NCBI GenBank assembly: GCA_017303715.1
Contig: JAFLBZ010000004.1
Location: 68,887 to 132,886 of the forward strand
Direction: 5' to 3'
From: Rhodothermia bacterium
GTDB lineage: Bacteria > Bacteroidota > Rhodothermia > Rhodothermales > UBA2364
Length of the DNA: 64,000 nucleotides
The translations under genes were made by a program, and so were the position numbers. The first letter of the stretch is position 1. Each line of letters begins with the position of its first letter. The notes beneath the pieces were generated by a model. It saw only the letters and a list, made by a program, of their open reading frames with translations. It ran no database searches and was not told where the DNA came from. Positions 1 to 8,214 of this stretch are shown piece after piece.

Positions 1-24
1 AGGCCGTTTCCAGACGAAAAAAGG

Positions 25-84
25 GGTTGTGTAAAAAGCCGTTCCAAAGAACAAAAGACAAACGATAACACTTTTTACACAACC
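25..84. repeat. Perfect 14-bp inverted repeat with 32-bp loop
   Basis: GGTTGTGTAAAAAG at 25-38 is the exact reverse complement of CTTTTTACACAACC at 71-84. The 32-base spacer contains no gene. The arms could form a cruciform or RNA hairpin. There is no poly-T tail, so it is not a clear intrinsic terminator. It may mark the end of the dispersed repeat that starts just to its right. Confidence 0.6.
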
Positions 85-88
85 TCGG

Positions 89-525
89 CATCTTAATGGA
101 AATCCATTTCCAACACACGGCATACACGGTGTGGGATCGTTCAGGGCTAAAGCCCCTTTTTTGTTATAGCTTCTTCCCATCTCCGCCCTGAAGGACGGAG
201 TTAATGTCGCACTATGCGTTGCTTTTGCTTGACACCTCCGCGCTAACTGACGACGTTACTGTTTCGTTAGTCATTGTTTTTAATTGCTTTACGCCTATAT
301 TCAGGTGAGCAATGTTGCTACATACTTTCCGGCATGGAATTTACCTCATGCTTCAGCGTGGGGTATTCTGAAACAGCCACCACAAGTGGCTTTAGCTCTG
401 AAACGCGGACAAAAACGATTTAGGGATTATCATCTCAGCCCTGAGGTACGGAGTTAAAGCAGTGTTATGCAGTGTTTTTTTCATGCCTCCATCCTGACAC
501 AAAGCAAAGCCCCAGCGGGGTCGCA
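89..525 (+). repeat. Dispersed intergenic repeat, copy A
   Basis: This stretch matches, in inverted orientation and in the same order, the stretch at about 37940-38290. Shared blocks include GAAATCCATTTCC followed by ACACGGCATACACGGTGTG (about 99-138), TTCAGGGCTAAAGCCC (about 140-156), GACGACGTT and TTAGTCATTGTTTTT (about 251-282), ATGCTTCAGCGTGGGGTA (about 349-366) and GCCCCAGCGGGG (about 509-520). Each block is palindromic or nearly so. Similarity is high in the first 60 bases and patchier after that, so the two copies have diverged. It encodes nothing recognisable and looks like a degenerate REP-like or non-autonomous element. Confidence 0.7.
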
Positions 526-712
526 TCTTCACGCTTTCTAGCGCACAGAAGCACGACCATCCGTCTTACATTCCAACAAGTGCATGAGAATACTTTACGG
601 TAATTGGATCTATCAAAAGCCAATGGCTTGAAGTGTTTACGGAGCGGGATTAGCCCTATTCTAAGCATTAAATCCTATAATAACAAAAAGTTACAACAAA
701 ATTTTCACCTTA

Positions 713-1441
713 CTAAAGGATGGCTTCCCATTCCGGAAAAGTGGTTTTCCAAGCATCCGATAGCACCATTTGTTTGGGCGGAAGGTCGGAGAATGTGCCA
801 TTTGGTGTGATGAGCCAAAAACGGTCTGCAAAAGCATAAGCCAAATGAAGGTCGTGCGTTGTTAGCAGTACGGCCTTTTCTTGTTGTTGCGTCCAGTTTC
901 GCATCCACTTAAACAGAGCGGCCTTTCCGGTAAAGTCCAAAAAAGCGGTAGGCTCATCAGCCAGAATCATTGGGGTTTGTTGTGCAAGCGCACGAGCAAC
1001 CATCAACCGCTGCCGTTCACCGTCACTCAGTTCCATTAACCTTCGGTCTGCGATATGGGTGGCTCCCGTTGCGAGGATGGCATTTTCGACCTGTTCTTGA
1101 TCGGTTGCGGAAAGTTGCCCACTCCAACCCGTAAAAGGATAACGCCCCAAAGCCACCAATTCTCTTCCGGTAAGGTATCCGGCTTCAATCCGATTGGTAA
1201 GAATAAGTGCAAGTCGTTGTGCTTTTTGCTGTGGTGTGATGTTCCGAAGTTCTTCGCCCATCCATTGTATCGTTCCAGCGATGGGTTGTAAAACACCCGC
1301 CAAGGTTTTGAGCAGGGTAGATTTTCCGGCGCCATTTGGGCCAATCAAACAAATCAAATCGCCCCTTTTCATCTGCGCCTGAATGCCCGACAAAAGCCCC
1401 TTTTTTGCGTGTCCTACGACCAAGTTTTGTGTACGCAGCAT
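713..1441 (-). CDS. ABC transporter ATP-binding protein (iron-complex/corrinoid type)
   Basis: This 242-residue protein is the cytoplasmic ATPase of an importer of the FecE/BtuD/HmuV class, which powers uptake of siderophores, haem or cobalamin through the FecCD permease encoded next to it. Visible motifs are Walker A GPNGAGKST (residues 34-42), signature LSDGERQ (138-144), Walker B MILADEP (158-164) and the switch histidine in TTHD (His196). The segment where the Q-loop glutamine normally lies reads ILTNR, with no glutamine. As I recall, this also occurs in other Bacteroidota FecE-like ATPases. It starts with ATG four bases after the permease stop and is the last gene of a three-gene minus-strand operon. 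The transported ligand cannot be read from the sequence. Confidence 0.92.
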   Translation of the reverse strand: MLRTQNLVVGHAKKGLLSGIQAQMKRGDLICLIGPNGAGKSTLLKTLAGVLQPIAGTIQWMGEELRNITPQQKAQRLALILTNRIEAGYLTGRELVALGRYPFTGWSGQLSATDQEQVENAILATGATHIADRRLMELSDGERQRLMVARALAQQTPMILADEPTAFLDFTGKAALFKWMRNWTQQQEKAVLLTTHDLHLAYAFADRFWLITPNGTFSDLPPKQMVLSDAWKTTFPEWEAIL

Positions 1442-1445
1442 GTGC

Positions 1446-2426
1446 TTATGTGGTTAACGTTGTCCGTTTAAACAAAACCCAAAGAATGACCGGTAAGCCA
1501 AGAAGCGCCATCAGTGCATTGAGGGGTAGGATTTGGCCATTTCCGGGCATGAGAGACAAATTAGAGGCCAAAAGCGCCAGTAAACTTCCCCAAAGAGCTG
1601 CTCCCGGAACCAAAAAACGGTGGTCGCCCGTTTTGAGGTACATACGTGCAATGTGGGGAACGGCAATGCCCAAGAAAGCGATAGGGCCACAAAAAACCGT
1701 CGTGACCCCTGCCAGAACCGCAGCCGTCACCAATAAAAAAACCTGTGCGGTATTTACACTGACCCCTAAACTTTGGGCATAAGTTGTTCCCAGAACCAAA
1801 GCATTCAATGGTTTAGCAATCAGCCAAGCCGCTAAGAGGCAAAAAAACACCACGCCACCAAACCAGTACAGATCGGACGAGGTGACGCCGCCGAAACTGC
1901 CCATCCCCCAAATGGAGAACAAGCGGATCTGATCGGCGGGGCTAAAAAAGACCAATAAGTTTACAACAGCGCCAATCACATAGCCAAATAAGACACCTAA
2001 AATGAGTAAAGTGGCGGTTCCTCCAGCCCTCCGAGAAGCCAATAACATCAAAAAAAGTGCAAAACCTGCGCCAAGGCTTCCAGCCAAAATATGGGAAAAC
2101 GTTCCCGCAAATGGAGACAAGCCACTCAATAAAACAAGCGCAACACCGAGACTGGCCCCAGACTGTATCCCCAGTTCAAATGGCCCCGCAAGTGGGTTCC
2201 TGAAATACGTTTGCATCAGCAATCCAGAAACGCCTAAGGCTGCACCTGCCAAAACACCGGCTAAGGCACGCGGCCACCGGATGGCCCAAAGAATAGTCCA
2301 TTGCGACACAGAGATACGCTCTGTTTGCCATATACTGCTAAGGGGAGTAGCATGACTTCCAATGGCCAATGCCCAGAAGAACAGCACAAGAAGCGCGAGT
2401 GCAAGTACCAAAAACCGAATACGCAT
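1446..2426 (-). CDS. FecCD/BtuC-family ABC permease
   Basis: This 326-residue, strongly hydrophobic protein is the inner-membrane channel of the importer. About nine to ten membrane segments are visible. The segment reading NPLAGPFELGIQSGASLG (about residues 77-94) is the conserved FecCD motif, and a small-residue GPIAFLGIAVPHIAR stretch lies near residue 247. The latter normally forms the coupling helix that contacts the ATPase. The length is usual for the family. The start ATG shares its A with the stop codon of the upstream binding-protein gene (TAATG), which suggests translational coupling. The substrate is probably a siderophore, haem or corrinoid. No cobalamin riboswitch was seen to decide between them. 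Confidence 0.92.
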   Translation of the reverse strand: MRIRFLVLALALLVLFFWALAIGSHATPLSSIWQTERISVSQWTILWAIRWPRALAGVLAGAALGVSGLLMQTYFRNPLAGPFELGIQSGASLGVALVLLSGLSPFAGTFSHILAGSLGAGFALFLMLLASRRAGGTATLLILGVLFGYVIGAVVNLLVFFSPADQIRLFSIWGMGSFGGVTSSDLYWFGGVVFFCLLAAWLIAKPLNALVLGTTYAQSLGVSVNTAQVFLLVTAAVLAGVTTVFCGPIAFLGIAVPHIARMYLKTGDHRFLVPGAALWGSLLALLASNLSLMPGNGQILPLNALMALLGLPVILWVLFKRTTLTT

Positions 2427-3598
2427 TATTGCAATCCCGTGAAATACCGAGCTGTGTACCCTTTTGCCAGATCTGGGTATAAGATGGCCCTTAAATCTCG
2501 TAGTACAACATCCGGCTCAAGCACAGCACCCTCAAAAAAACGTCCGTCATAGGCAAAATAGGTTCCTTTCTTTGCGGAAGGGAGCAACGAGAAACGCTCA
2601 TCAGCTTGACGTAAAGAAGCCTCATCTTTAAATACTTGCGTACCGATCCAATGTGTAGCCCCCTTGGTGCGTCGCAGTACCCCTTCAAAATCCAAGGTCA
2701 ACGTTGTTACGGCATCCAATACGGCATAATCAGCACCTGCATCTCGGACAAGGTGTGCCATAAAATTGTTTGCTCCGGCAACGTACCAATTTCCATTAAA
2801 ATAACTCCCACTAAACACTATTGGTGGACTTTGCATTTTAGGAAGGTTTTGGAGGGCTTGATATTTCTTTTTAATCTCGCTATACACCTGATTAGCCTTT
2901 GCCTCTTCATTAAAAAACAATGCCGTGAATTTGATCCATTCGGTTCGTGCTAATGGGGTGGTCTCGGCATATTCACCATTCAGCACCACCTTCAAAGGGA
3001 GCATTTGCAGTTTTTGGTGGACATCGGTGGGTGCGCCCATAGCATAACCCATCACCACATCGGGCTGGAGGGCAAGTATTTTTTCTGCATCCAATTCTTG
3101 CATCCCCACTTCTGTAATGGACTTGGCCCGTTCCGCAAGTTTGGGTAAGGTGATGAACGCGATTCCAGCATGTCCGACCCATTTACCCAACAACCCAAGT
3201 TGTTGTAACGCCGGAAGTTGTGTTGTAGAGGTCGTCACCATTTTCTTGACCGGAAGCGTAATTACGGCATCGGCTTTAATGGATGGTGTGGGCGCTCCAC
3301 AAGCTTTTAATACATAGGTAAAGGTCTTGTTTGTGCCCGGCCATGCCCGATTTACCCGTACCACTTTATAATTTTTGTGATAGGTAACGGAAAACCCATG
3401 CGCATCTTCAGGCGTGACTTTTGCGGAAAAATAATCTCGATAGGGGTCGAATGGAACTGTACAACCGGCCGCCATCTGATCGTCAACTTGCGGTGTTGCC
3501 GGATTACAGGACACAAGACCCATAAACGAGAACAATGGGAGCATCCAAAAGGCGTATGAACGCCCGAAATCACGTCTAAACAATGGCGTGGAATGCAT
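2426..3598 (-). CDS. Iron-complex ABC transporter substrate-binding lipoprotein
   Basis: This 390-residue protein is the extracytoplasmic ligand-binding component (FecB/BtuF class) of the importer. The N-terminus has a hydrophobic stretch ending in LVSC, a lipobox that would make it a lipid-anchored protein. The two-lobed periplasmic-binding fold is suggested by AEKILALQPDVVMGYAMG around residue 190 and by a closing NNFMAHLVRDAGADY segment around residue 290, both typical of the class. It is first in the operon, and its stop overlaps the permease start. A TAnnTTTG-like box sits about 30 bases upstream. An insertion-like N-terminal region of about 90 residues precedes the core domain. The ligand is not predictable. 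Confidence 0.85.
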   Translation of the reverse strand: MHSTPLFRRDFGRSYAFWMLPLFSFMGLVSCNPATPQVDDQMAAGCTVPFDPYRDYFSAKVTPEDAHGFSVTYHKNYKVVRVNRAWPGTNKTFTYVLKACGAPTPSIKADAVITLPVKKMVTTSTTQLPALQQLGLLGKWVGHAGIAFITLPKLAERAKSITEVGMQELDAEKILALQPDVVMGYAMGAPTDVHQKLQMLPLKVVLNGEYAETTPLARTEWIKFTALFFNEEAKANQVYSEIKKKYQALQNLPKMQSPPIVFSGSYFNGNWYVAGANNFMAHLVRDAGADYAVLDAVTTLTLDFEGVLRRTKGATHWIGTQVFKDEASLRQADERFSLLPSAKKGTYFAYDGRFFEGAVLEPDVVLRDLRAILYPDLAKGYTARYFTGLQ

Positions 3599-3630
3599 GA
3601 TCCTCTTGGGTTAATGGCAGGAATAATTTT

Positions 3631-3638
3631 CAAAGATA
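3631..3638 (-). promoter_or_regulatory. Candidate Bacteroidota -7 box for the ABC importer operon
   Basis: On the minus strand this reads TATCTTTG, an exact match to the TAnnTTTG -7 element of the Bacteroidota primary sigma factor. It lies about 33 bases upstream of the binding-protein ATG. No clear TTG-type -33 element sits at the ideal spacing, so this is a partial match only. Confidence 0.4.
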
Positions 3639-3793
3639 GTACCTATTTTCGGATTGTCAGGGTAATAAACCGCGAAAATATTCTTTTGGGTAACCAAATT
3701 ACGCCAACTTATCTTGTTCTTCTTCGCCGAGAGACCTGTTTTCCGATTTTGCCCTTACTCAGAGTTTTCTGCCACGTAAATACTTTCATTGAT

Positions 3794-5746
3794 ATGCACA
3801 TACCGATCCTTCAAGACCTCTTAGTCATTTTATTGTTTTCGGTGGTGGTGGTATATGTCCTCCAACGGATTAAAATCCCCTCTATTCTGGGTTTTATTCT
3901 TGCCGGCATTTTCATTGGGCCATTTGGATTAAGTCTCATTTCTGCTACACATGAAATTGAAGTTATTGCAGAAATTGGCGTGATTTTATTGCTGTTTGTT
4001 ATTGGGATAGAACTTTCTTTAAAACAGCTATACTCCATCCGTAAAACAGTTTTTATTGGTGGCTTTATTCAAGTTTTTTTAACCATTGGCTTGGTCTTTT
4101 TAGCCACATGGTTAGGGGGGCTAGAATGGAAAGAAGCGGTATTTATGGGCTTCTTAATTTCACTTTCAAGTACAGCAATTGTCCTTAAGGTATTGCAAGA
4201 TAAAAATGAGATTTCGGCGCCACATGGTCGGAATGCACTTGGGATCCTGATTTTCCAAGATATTATAGTTGTCCCTATGATGTTATTGGTACCGATCATG
4301 GCCGGAGACGCAACAAATGTATCTCTTGCTATCTTATTTTTGTTTCTAAAGACCATTGGCGTATTGATTGCAACCTTTCTTTTATCTAAATATGTCTTAC
4401 CTATTGTTTTTTATCAAGTTGCAAAAACAGGAAATAAGGAATTATTCTTAATCACCACCTTTTTACTGTGTTTTTCATTGGCATTTATCACTGCCGAGGC
4501 GGGCCTTTCACTTGCCTTGGGCGCTTTTATTGCAGGTTTGCTGATCTCTGAATCCGAGTACAGTCACCAAACGGCTGGTAGCATCTTGCCTTTCCGTGAG
4601 TTGTTCACCAGTTTCTTTTTTGTCTCGGTAGGTATGTTATTGGACATACACTTTTTCCTAAATCATTTTTTAAGTGTAATGGGGCTTACCCTCGCTGTGG
4701 CCTTACTTAAAATATTAACAGTTTATTTAGCCGTAGCTCTATTAAAATACCCACCAAGAACTACCATTCTAACCGGTATTGCCCTATTCCAAGTTGGAGA
4801 ATTCTCGTTGATTCTTGCAGATTTAGGACTTGAATACAAATTATTAACCCCCGAAATAAACCAATATTTTCTTTCTGTTTCTATTCTAAGCATGTTACTC
4901 ACGCCTTTTGCTGTCTTGTACGCTGACCGCTGGACGAACATCTTATTCAACAACCGAACGCCGCAAAGAATAGAGGAAGCCTCACCCAAAAAAACTACTT
5001 TGCAGGATCATTTGGTGATTATTGGCTACGGATTGAATGGCTCTAATGTGGCAAAAGCCGCCGAGTATGCCGGAATTCCCTACCGCATTCTGGAACTAAA
5101 CCCAGACACAGTTCGCCGCGAAAAAGCACTTGGCAGGCCCATTTACTACGGAGATGCCGTAAAAGATGCCATTTTGGAAACCGTAGCCATAGAAAAAGCA
5201 AGGGTGGTAGTAGTGGCCATTTCTGACCCAAAAGCAACCAAAACCATCATCTCCAACATCCGACATCATAACCATTCGGCGCAAATTGTGGTCAGAACCC
5301 GTTATACTTCAGAAATCCCAGAGTTATTGGCCATTGGAGCCGACGATGTGATTCCTGAAGAATTTGAAACCTCCATCGAGATTTTCTCAAGGGTAATGCA
5401 TAGCTTTTTGGTTCCATTTGATGAGGTGGATAGATTCGTTGAAAGGGTTCGAGCGGATAATTATAGCGCCTTTAGAAAAAGTGCTAATGGGTTGATACTG
5501 GCTTCGCCCATTCCGGAGCTTCGGATTTCAAGTGTGCGGGTACTGGCAGATAATGGCGACATGATTGGTAAAACCATTGCAGAGGCCAATATCCGAAAAA
5601 AATATGGCATTACTGTGTTGGCCCTTCTCCGGAACAACCGTTTTATAGAAATTACTTCGCCAGATGTAGAAATAAAACAACACGATACACTTTATATTAG
5701 TGGCTCTTCGGAAAACATTGCACAATTTTATCGGCTAATTTGCTAA
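3794..5746 (+). CDS. CPA2-family monovalent cation/proton antiporter with RCK domains
   Basis: This 650-residue inner-membrane protein is of the KefB/KefC or YbaL type, exchanging K+ or Na+ for protons. About residues 1-375 form a twelve- to thirteen-helix antiporter domain, including the family-typical ILGFILAGIFIGPFGL near residue 28. An RCK_N (TrkA-N) nucleotide-binding domain follows, with IIGYGLNGSNVAKAAE from about residue 407. A C-terminal RCK_C (TrkA-C) domain covers roughly the last 85 residues. The frame is open back to 3593, but the ATG at 3794 is preferred because the first transmembrane helix follows it directly and the extra upstream residues look non-coding. The gene diverges from the ABC importer and appears monocistronic. 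Ion specificity is uncertain. Confidence 0.93.
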   Translation: MHIPILQDLLVILLFSVVVVYVLQRIKIPSILGFILAGIFIGPFGLSLISATHEIEVIAEIGVILLLFVIGIELSLKQLYSIRKTVFIGGFIQVFLTIGLVFLATWLGGLEWKEAVFMGFLISLSSTAIVLKVLQDKNEISAPHGRNALGILIFQDIIVVPMMLLVPIMAGDATNVSLAILFLFLKTIGVLIATFLLSKYVLPIVFYQVAKTGNKELFLITTFLLCFSLAFITAEAGLSLALGAFIAGLLISESEYSHQTAGSILPFRELFTSFFFVSVGMLLDIHFFLNHFLSVMGLTLAVALLKILTVYLAVALLKYPPRTTILTGIALFQVGEFSLILADLGLEYKLLTPEINQYFLSVSILSMLLTPFAVLYADRWTNILFNNRTPQRIEEASPKKTTLQDHLVIIGYGLNGSNVAKAAEYAGIPYRILELNPDTVRREKALGRPIYYGDAVKDAILETVAIEKARVVVVAISDPKATKTIISNIRHHNHSAQIVVRTRYTSEIPELLAIGADDVIPEEFETSIEIFSRVMHSFLVPFDEVDRFVERVRADNYSAFRKSANGLILASPIPELRISSVRVLADNGDMIGKTIAEANIRKKYGITVLALLRNNRFIEITSPDVEIKQHDTLYISGSSENIAQFYRLIC

Positions 5747-6049
5747 TGTCGTTGAAGAAAGCACCTATTTTTTACCGCATTTATTCCCGAAACAAACTTG
5801 CTGGCCATCCTTTGGTAGTGCAGCAAGCGTTTTTGAAATACCTTGCCATCTTCTTGATGTTGTTTGTTGTTAGATCACACAAGCCAACCACTTGTGGTTA
5901 TAGATGTAGGTAAGCCCTTTAAAGATTTAGCACTTGCATGTCAAAAATAACCTTGTTTTAATCGTTTTAACTTGGGAACGAACAAGCGATTGTGTATCTT
6001 AATGGGTTGTTTCTATCCAACTATCACACCACCCAAATCTTTCAAATCA
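5747..6049. other. Intergenic region, no gene seen
   Basis: About 300 bases separate the antiporter from the first L,D-transpeptidase. The one distinctive element is a short palindrome, AACCACTTGTGGTTATA at 5886-5902. A similar sequence, AACCACCTATGGTTATA, is found at 50401-50417. Part of the right end is an upstream in-frame extension of the next gene, which I judged untranslated because the signal peptide begins at 6050. No clear promoter or terminator was picked out. Confidence 0.55.
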
Positions 6050-6961
6050 ATGCGTGCCAAGCTCTTCGTTTTAAGCATATTGGTCTCAGGCATTTCGTGG
6101 GCAGTAGCCCAGCAGTCCGGTGTTTTTGATCAGCGCTCGCTTGCAAAAGTATATCAGACCAAAGCCCCTTCCTTAGACGTCTTGCCGGAAATCACCTATT
6201 CCTATATTTCGGCAAATTCGGCTGATGCCTTCTGGCAAACCATAGGAAAGGAGTACAAGCCCTTGTTACAAATGTTAAACCGAGACATTATGGGGCGCAT
6301 TTCTCCTTCCGATTCGCTCATTGTTCCAGACCAACTCGGTTTGGATCATCGGGCCTATTCGCCCTTCCCAAAGTATTATGCCGGCGCCGAGCTATTGGAT
6401 AAGTTTTTTGTAGTGGATAAAAGTTACCAATTGTATGCCGCATACGAATTTGGCAAATTGGTACGTTGGGGCGTTGTAAGTACAGGTCGGAAAGGAGCAA
6501 AAGCCATTTGGACGCCTTCTGGGCGTTTCAACTTTAATTGGCGGCAGGATTTCCGGATATCCTCGGACAGTCCTCCGGGACAAGAATGGCGATTGAATTG
6601 GGTTTCTAATTTTTATTTAGAAAGAGGTATCCACACGCATCAATACGCCATTCCAGTTGTAGGTGCGGCCAGTCATGGCTGTGTGCGTATGATTGATGCC
6701 GATGCAAAATGGGTTTATAACTGGCACCGAGGCTGGGTTATGAAAAATAAACAACTCTTAGAACAAGGCAATATGGTCATCGTTCAAGGAGAAGATTTGT
6801 CGCGTGCGAAGAAACTCTTTGTGAAAGAAAAATCTGGCCCACATTTAAAGATGATTGCTTTGCCCCCCGATCCATGGACGGTTGAGGCAGGAAGTCCTCA
6901 ACAAAAAATGTTTGACCGCCGCAGGGAGCGGCACCAAAGTGCTACCGAGCAAAGCCGCTAA
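6050..6961 (+). CDS. Secreted L,D-transpeptidase family protein (first of three)
   Basis: This 303-residue exported YkuD-fold protein is expected to cross-link or remodel peptidoglycan, or attach proteins to it, in the periplasm. The ATG at 6050 was chosen because a signal peptide follows at once (hydrophobic core to AVAQ, cleavage near residue 21). The catalytic motif is complete: a histidine in HTHQYAIP and SHGCVRM with the nucleophile Cys211. The N-terminal 100 residues form a conserved but unassigned region shared with the two following genes. About 47 bases separate it from the second paralogue. Co-transcription is plausible. The exact substrate bond, 3-3 cross-link or protein anchor, cannot be told. 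Confidence 0.88.
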   Translation: MRAKLFVLSILVSGISWAVAQQSGVFDQRSLAKVYQTKAPSLDVLPEITYSYISANSADAFWQTIGKEYKPLLQMLNRDIMGRISPSDSLIVPDQLGLDHRAYSPFPKYYAGAELLDKFFVVDKSYQLYAAYEFGKLVRWGVVSTGRKGAKAIWTPSGRFNFNWRQDFRISSDSPPGQEWRLNWVSNFYLERGIHTHQYAIPVVGAASHGCVRMIDADAKWVYNWHRGWVMKNKQLLEQGNMVIVQGEDLSRAKKLFVKEKSGPHLKMIALPPDPWTVEAGSPQQKMFDRRRERHQSATEQSR

Positions 6962-7008
6962 AATCTATTAAACGACTCATCACCACCGAAAAAGAGGAGA
7001 CCTTCTCC

Positions 7009-8115
7009 ATGAAAAAAAAATTATTCCTTCTCTACCTGATTTTTAGTGGTGCTGTTTATGCGCAGCCCACCACCCCATCAGGCGAAGAGCCGCCAAAGTC
7101 CTTGGATCACTTTAACCAAGAGGCTTTGCGTGCCATTCAAGACAACCAAATCGGTAATCCAGATGAGATTCCGCAAGTATTTTACGATTACTACGTCGTC
7201 AAAGAGCCGTCTCGCCTTCGTGCCCGCCTAAACCTTTACGAATATATGGGCATTAACCACCCTACCGACGCAAAGAGCAAAGAAGGCCAAGTGTTGATTC
7301 AGCTCATTAACCGAAACCTTTTAGAAGATTTGCGTCCGGGAGATACCTTGGTTGTACCTACACAATTGGGTTTGGACTTGCGTGCCTACTCCCCGTTCCC
7401 ACGTTATTATCAAGCAGCCAAGGAACACAAAAAGATTGTTATTTTGGACAAGGAAATTCAGGCATTTGCGGCATACGAGGATGGCATCTTACGACGTTGG
7501 GGAATTATCAACACTGGAACCGATGCTTCTCAAACGCCAGAAGGTCGTTTTAATGTGAATTGGAAAGCAGAAAATCGCATTTCTTCCCTAAGTCCGGGCG
7601 TATTAAAGCCCAAAGAGTCCGATGAAATGTGGGACATGACATGGGTAATGAATATCCATGAGAAGCGTGGTATTCATATGCACCAATACGCCATGCCCAC
7701 AGGCGGCCCTGCAAGTCATGGCTGTGTAAGGATGAACGATGCCGACGCCGAATGGCTTTTTAATTGGGTGGATATTTGGGAAACCTCAAAAGCCAATGCC
7801 GAGGAATGTACCAATGCAAAAGATTGTAAAATCCTAAAACAAGGTACAATGGTGTTGGTACTTGGCCCTGATCCAAAAGGAAAGGCGCAACCCTTTGTGT
7901 ATAAAAACCGTTATCCAATCCTTAAAATTATAGACCTACCGACGGATCCCTATGCCATACCGGCGGGAACGGATCAGCAGAAAATTTTCGATAGGATCCG
8001 TCTGGGTCGTGGCACCACAGCCAATCGAGGAGCACTAAGTCCGGGTCCAAAAACCACACAAGCGAAGCCCCGCACCACGACCAAGCCAAAAAACAACCAA
8101 GTGCGGAAACGATAG
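7009..8115 (+). CDS. Secreted L,D-transpeptidase family protein (second of three)
   Basis: This 368-residue paralogue of its neighbours has a signal peptide (residues 1-19, ending YAQ) and a YkuD catalytic domain with HMHQYAMP and SHGCVRM (Cys239). It resembles the first copy closely around LGLDLRAYSPFPRYYQA and TPEGRFNVNWKAENRIS. An extra loop between the histidine motif and the C-terminus contains two cysteines (ECTNAKDCK), which could form a disulphide. A basic, proline- and threonine-rich tail of about 35 residues could bind the wall or simply be disordered. A strong ribosome-binding site (AGAGGAGA near 6993) precedes the ATG. A hairpin terminator follows the stop. Confidence 0.9.
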   Translation: MKKKLFLLYLIFSGAVYAQPTTPSGEEPPKSLDHFNQEALRAIQDNQIGNPDEIPQVFYDYYVVKEPSRLRARLNLYEYMGINHPTDAKSKEGQVLIQLINRNLLEDLRPGDTLVVPTQLGLDLRAYSPFPRYYQAAKEHKKIVILDKEIQAFAAYEDGILRRWGIINTGTDASQTPEGRFNVNWKAENRISSLSPGVLKPKESDEMWDMTWVMNIHEKRGIHMHQYAMPTGGPASHGCVRMNDADAEWLFNWVDIWETSKANAEECTNAKDCKILKQGTMVLVLGPDPKGKAQPFVYKNRYPILKIIDLPTDPYAIPAGTDQQKIFDRIRLGRGTTANRGALSPGPKTTQAKPRTTTKPKNNQVRKR

Positions 8116-8138
8116 AAATGATTCTTGACTTGTTAAAG

Positions 8139-8170
8139 CCTGTTCGCGGAACTTCGGGAGCAGGTTTTTT
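8139..8170 (+). terminator. Intrinsic terminator after second L,D-transpeptidase
   Basis: CCTGTTC at 8139-8145 pairs with GAGCAGG at 8158-8164 (one G-U pair), and a run of six T follows at once. It separates the second and third transpeptidase genes. Confidence 0.7.
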
Positions 8171-8214
8171 GTTGGACATGTTTTCTGTTATACGATAATA
8201 AACGAAGGGCTTTT

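Larger units (their letters stand above)
1..712. other. Gene-free region with repeats
   Basis: No convincing coding sequence was found in these 712 bases. The short open frames here have no recognisable domain. They overlap palindromic DNA such as the GCCCTGAAGGACGG-like and GCCCCAGCGGGG motifs near 191 and 509. The region holds a 14-bp inverted repeat near its left end and one copy of a dispersed repeat, both listed separately. The ABC transporter ATPase gene on the minus strand ends at 713, so this is the downstream side of that operon. No hairpin followed by a run of T was picked out as its terminator. Confidence 0.7.

Noticed and set aside
1336-1782. 148-codon plus-strand frame
   Set aside because: It spans two genes on the opposite strand and is a shadow of the permease and ATPase genes.
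3599-3793. Possible cobalamin riboswitch upstream of the ABC importer
   Set aside because: No B12-box-like sequence was seen on the minus strand and the gap is only 195 bases and shared with the antiporter gene.
3593-3793. N-terminal extension of the antiporter
   Set aside because: The 67 extra residues are not hydrophobic in the manner of the family and overlap the promoter region of the divergent operon.
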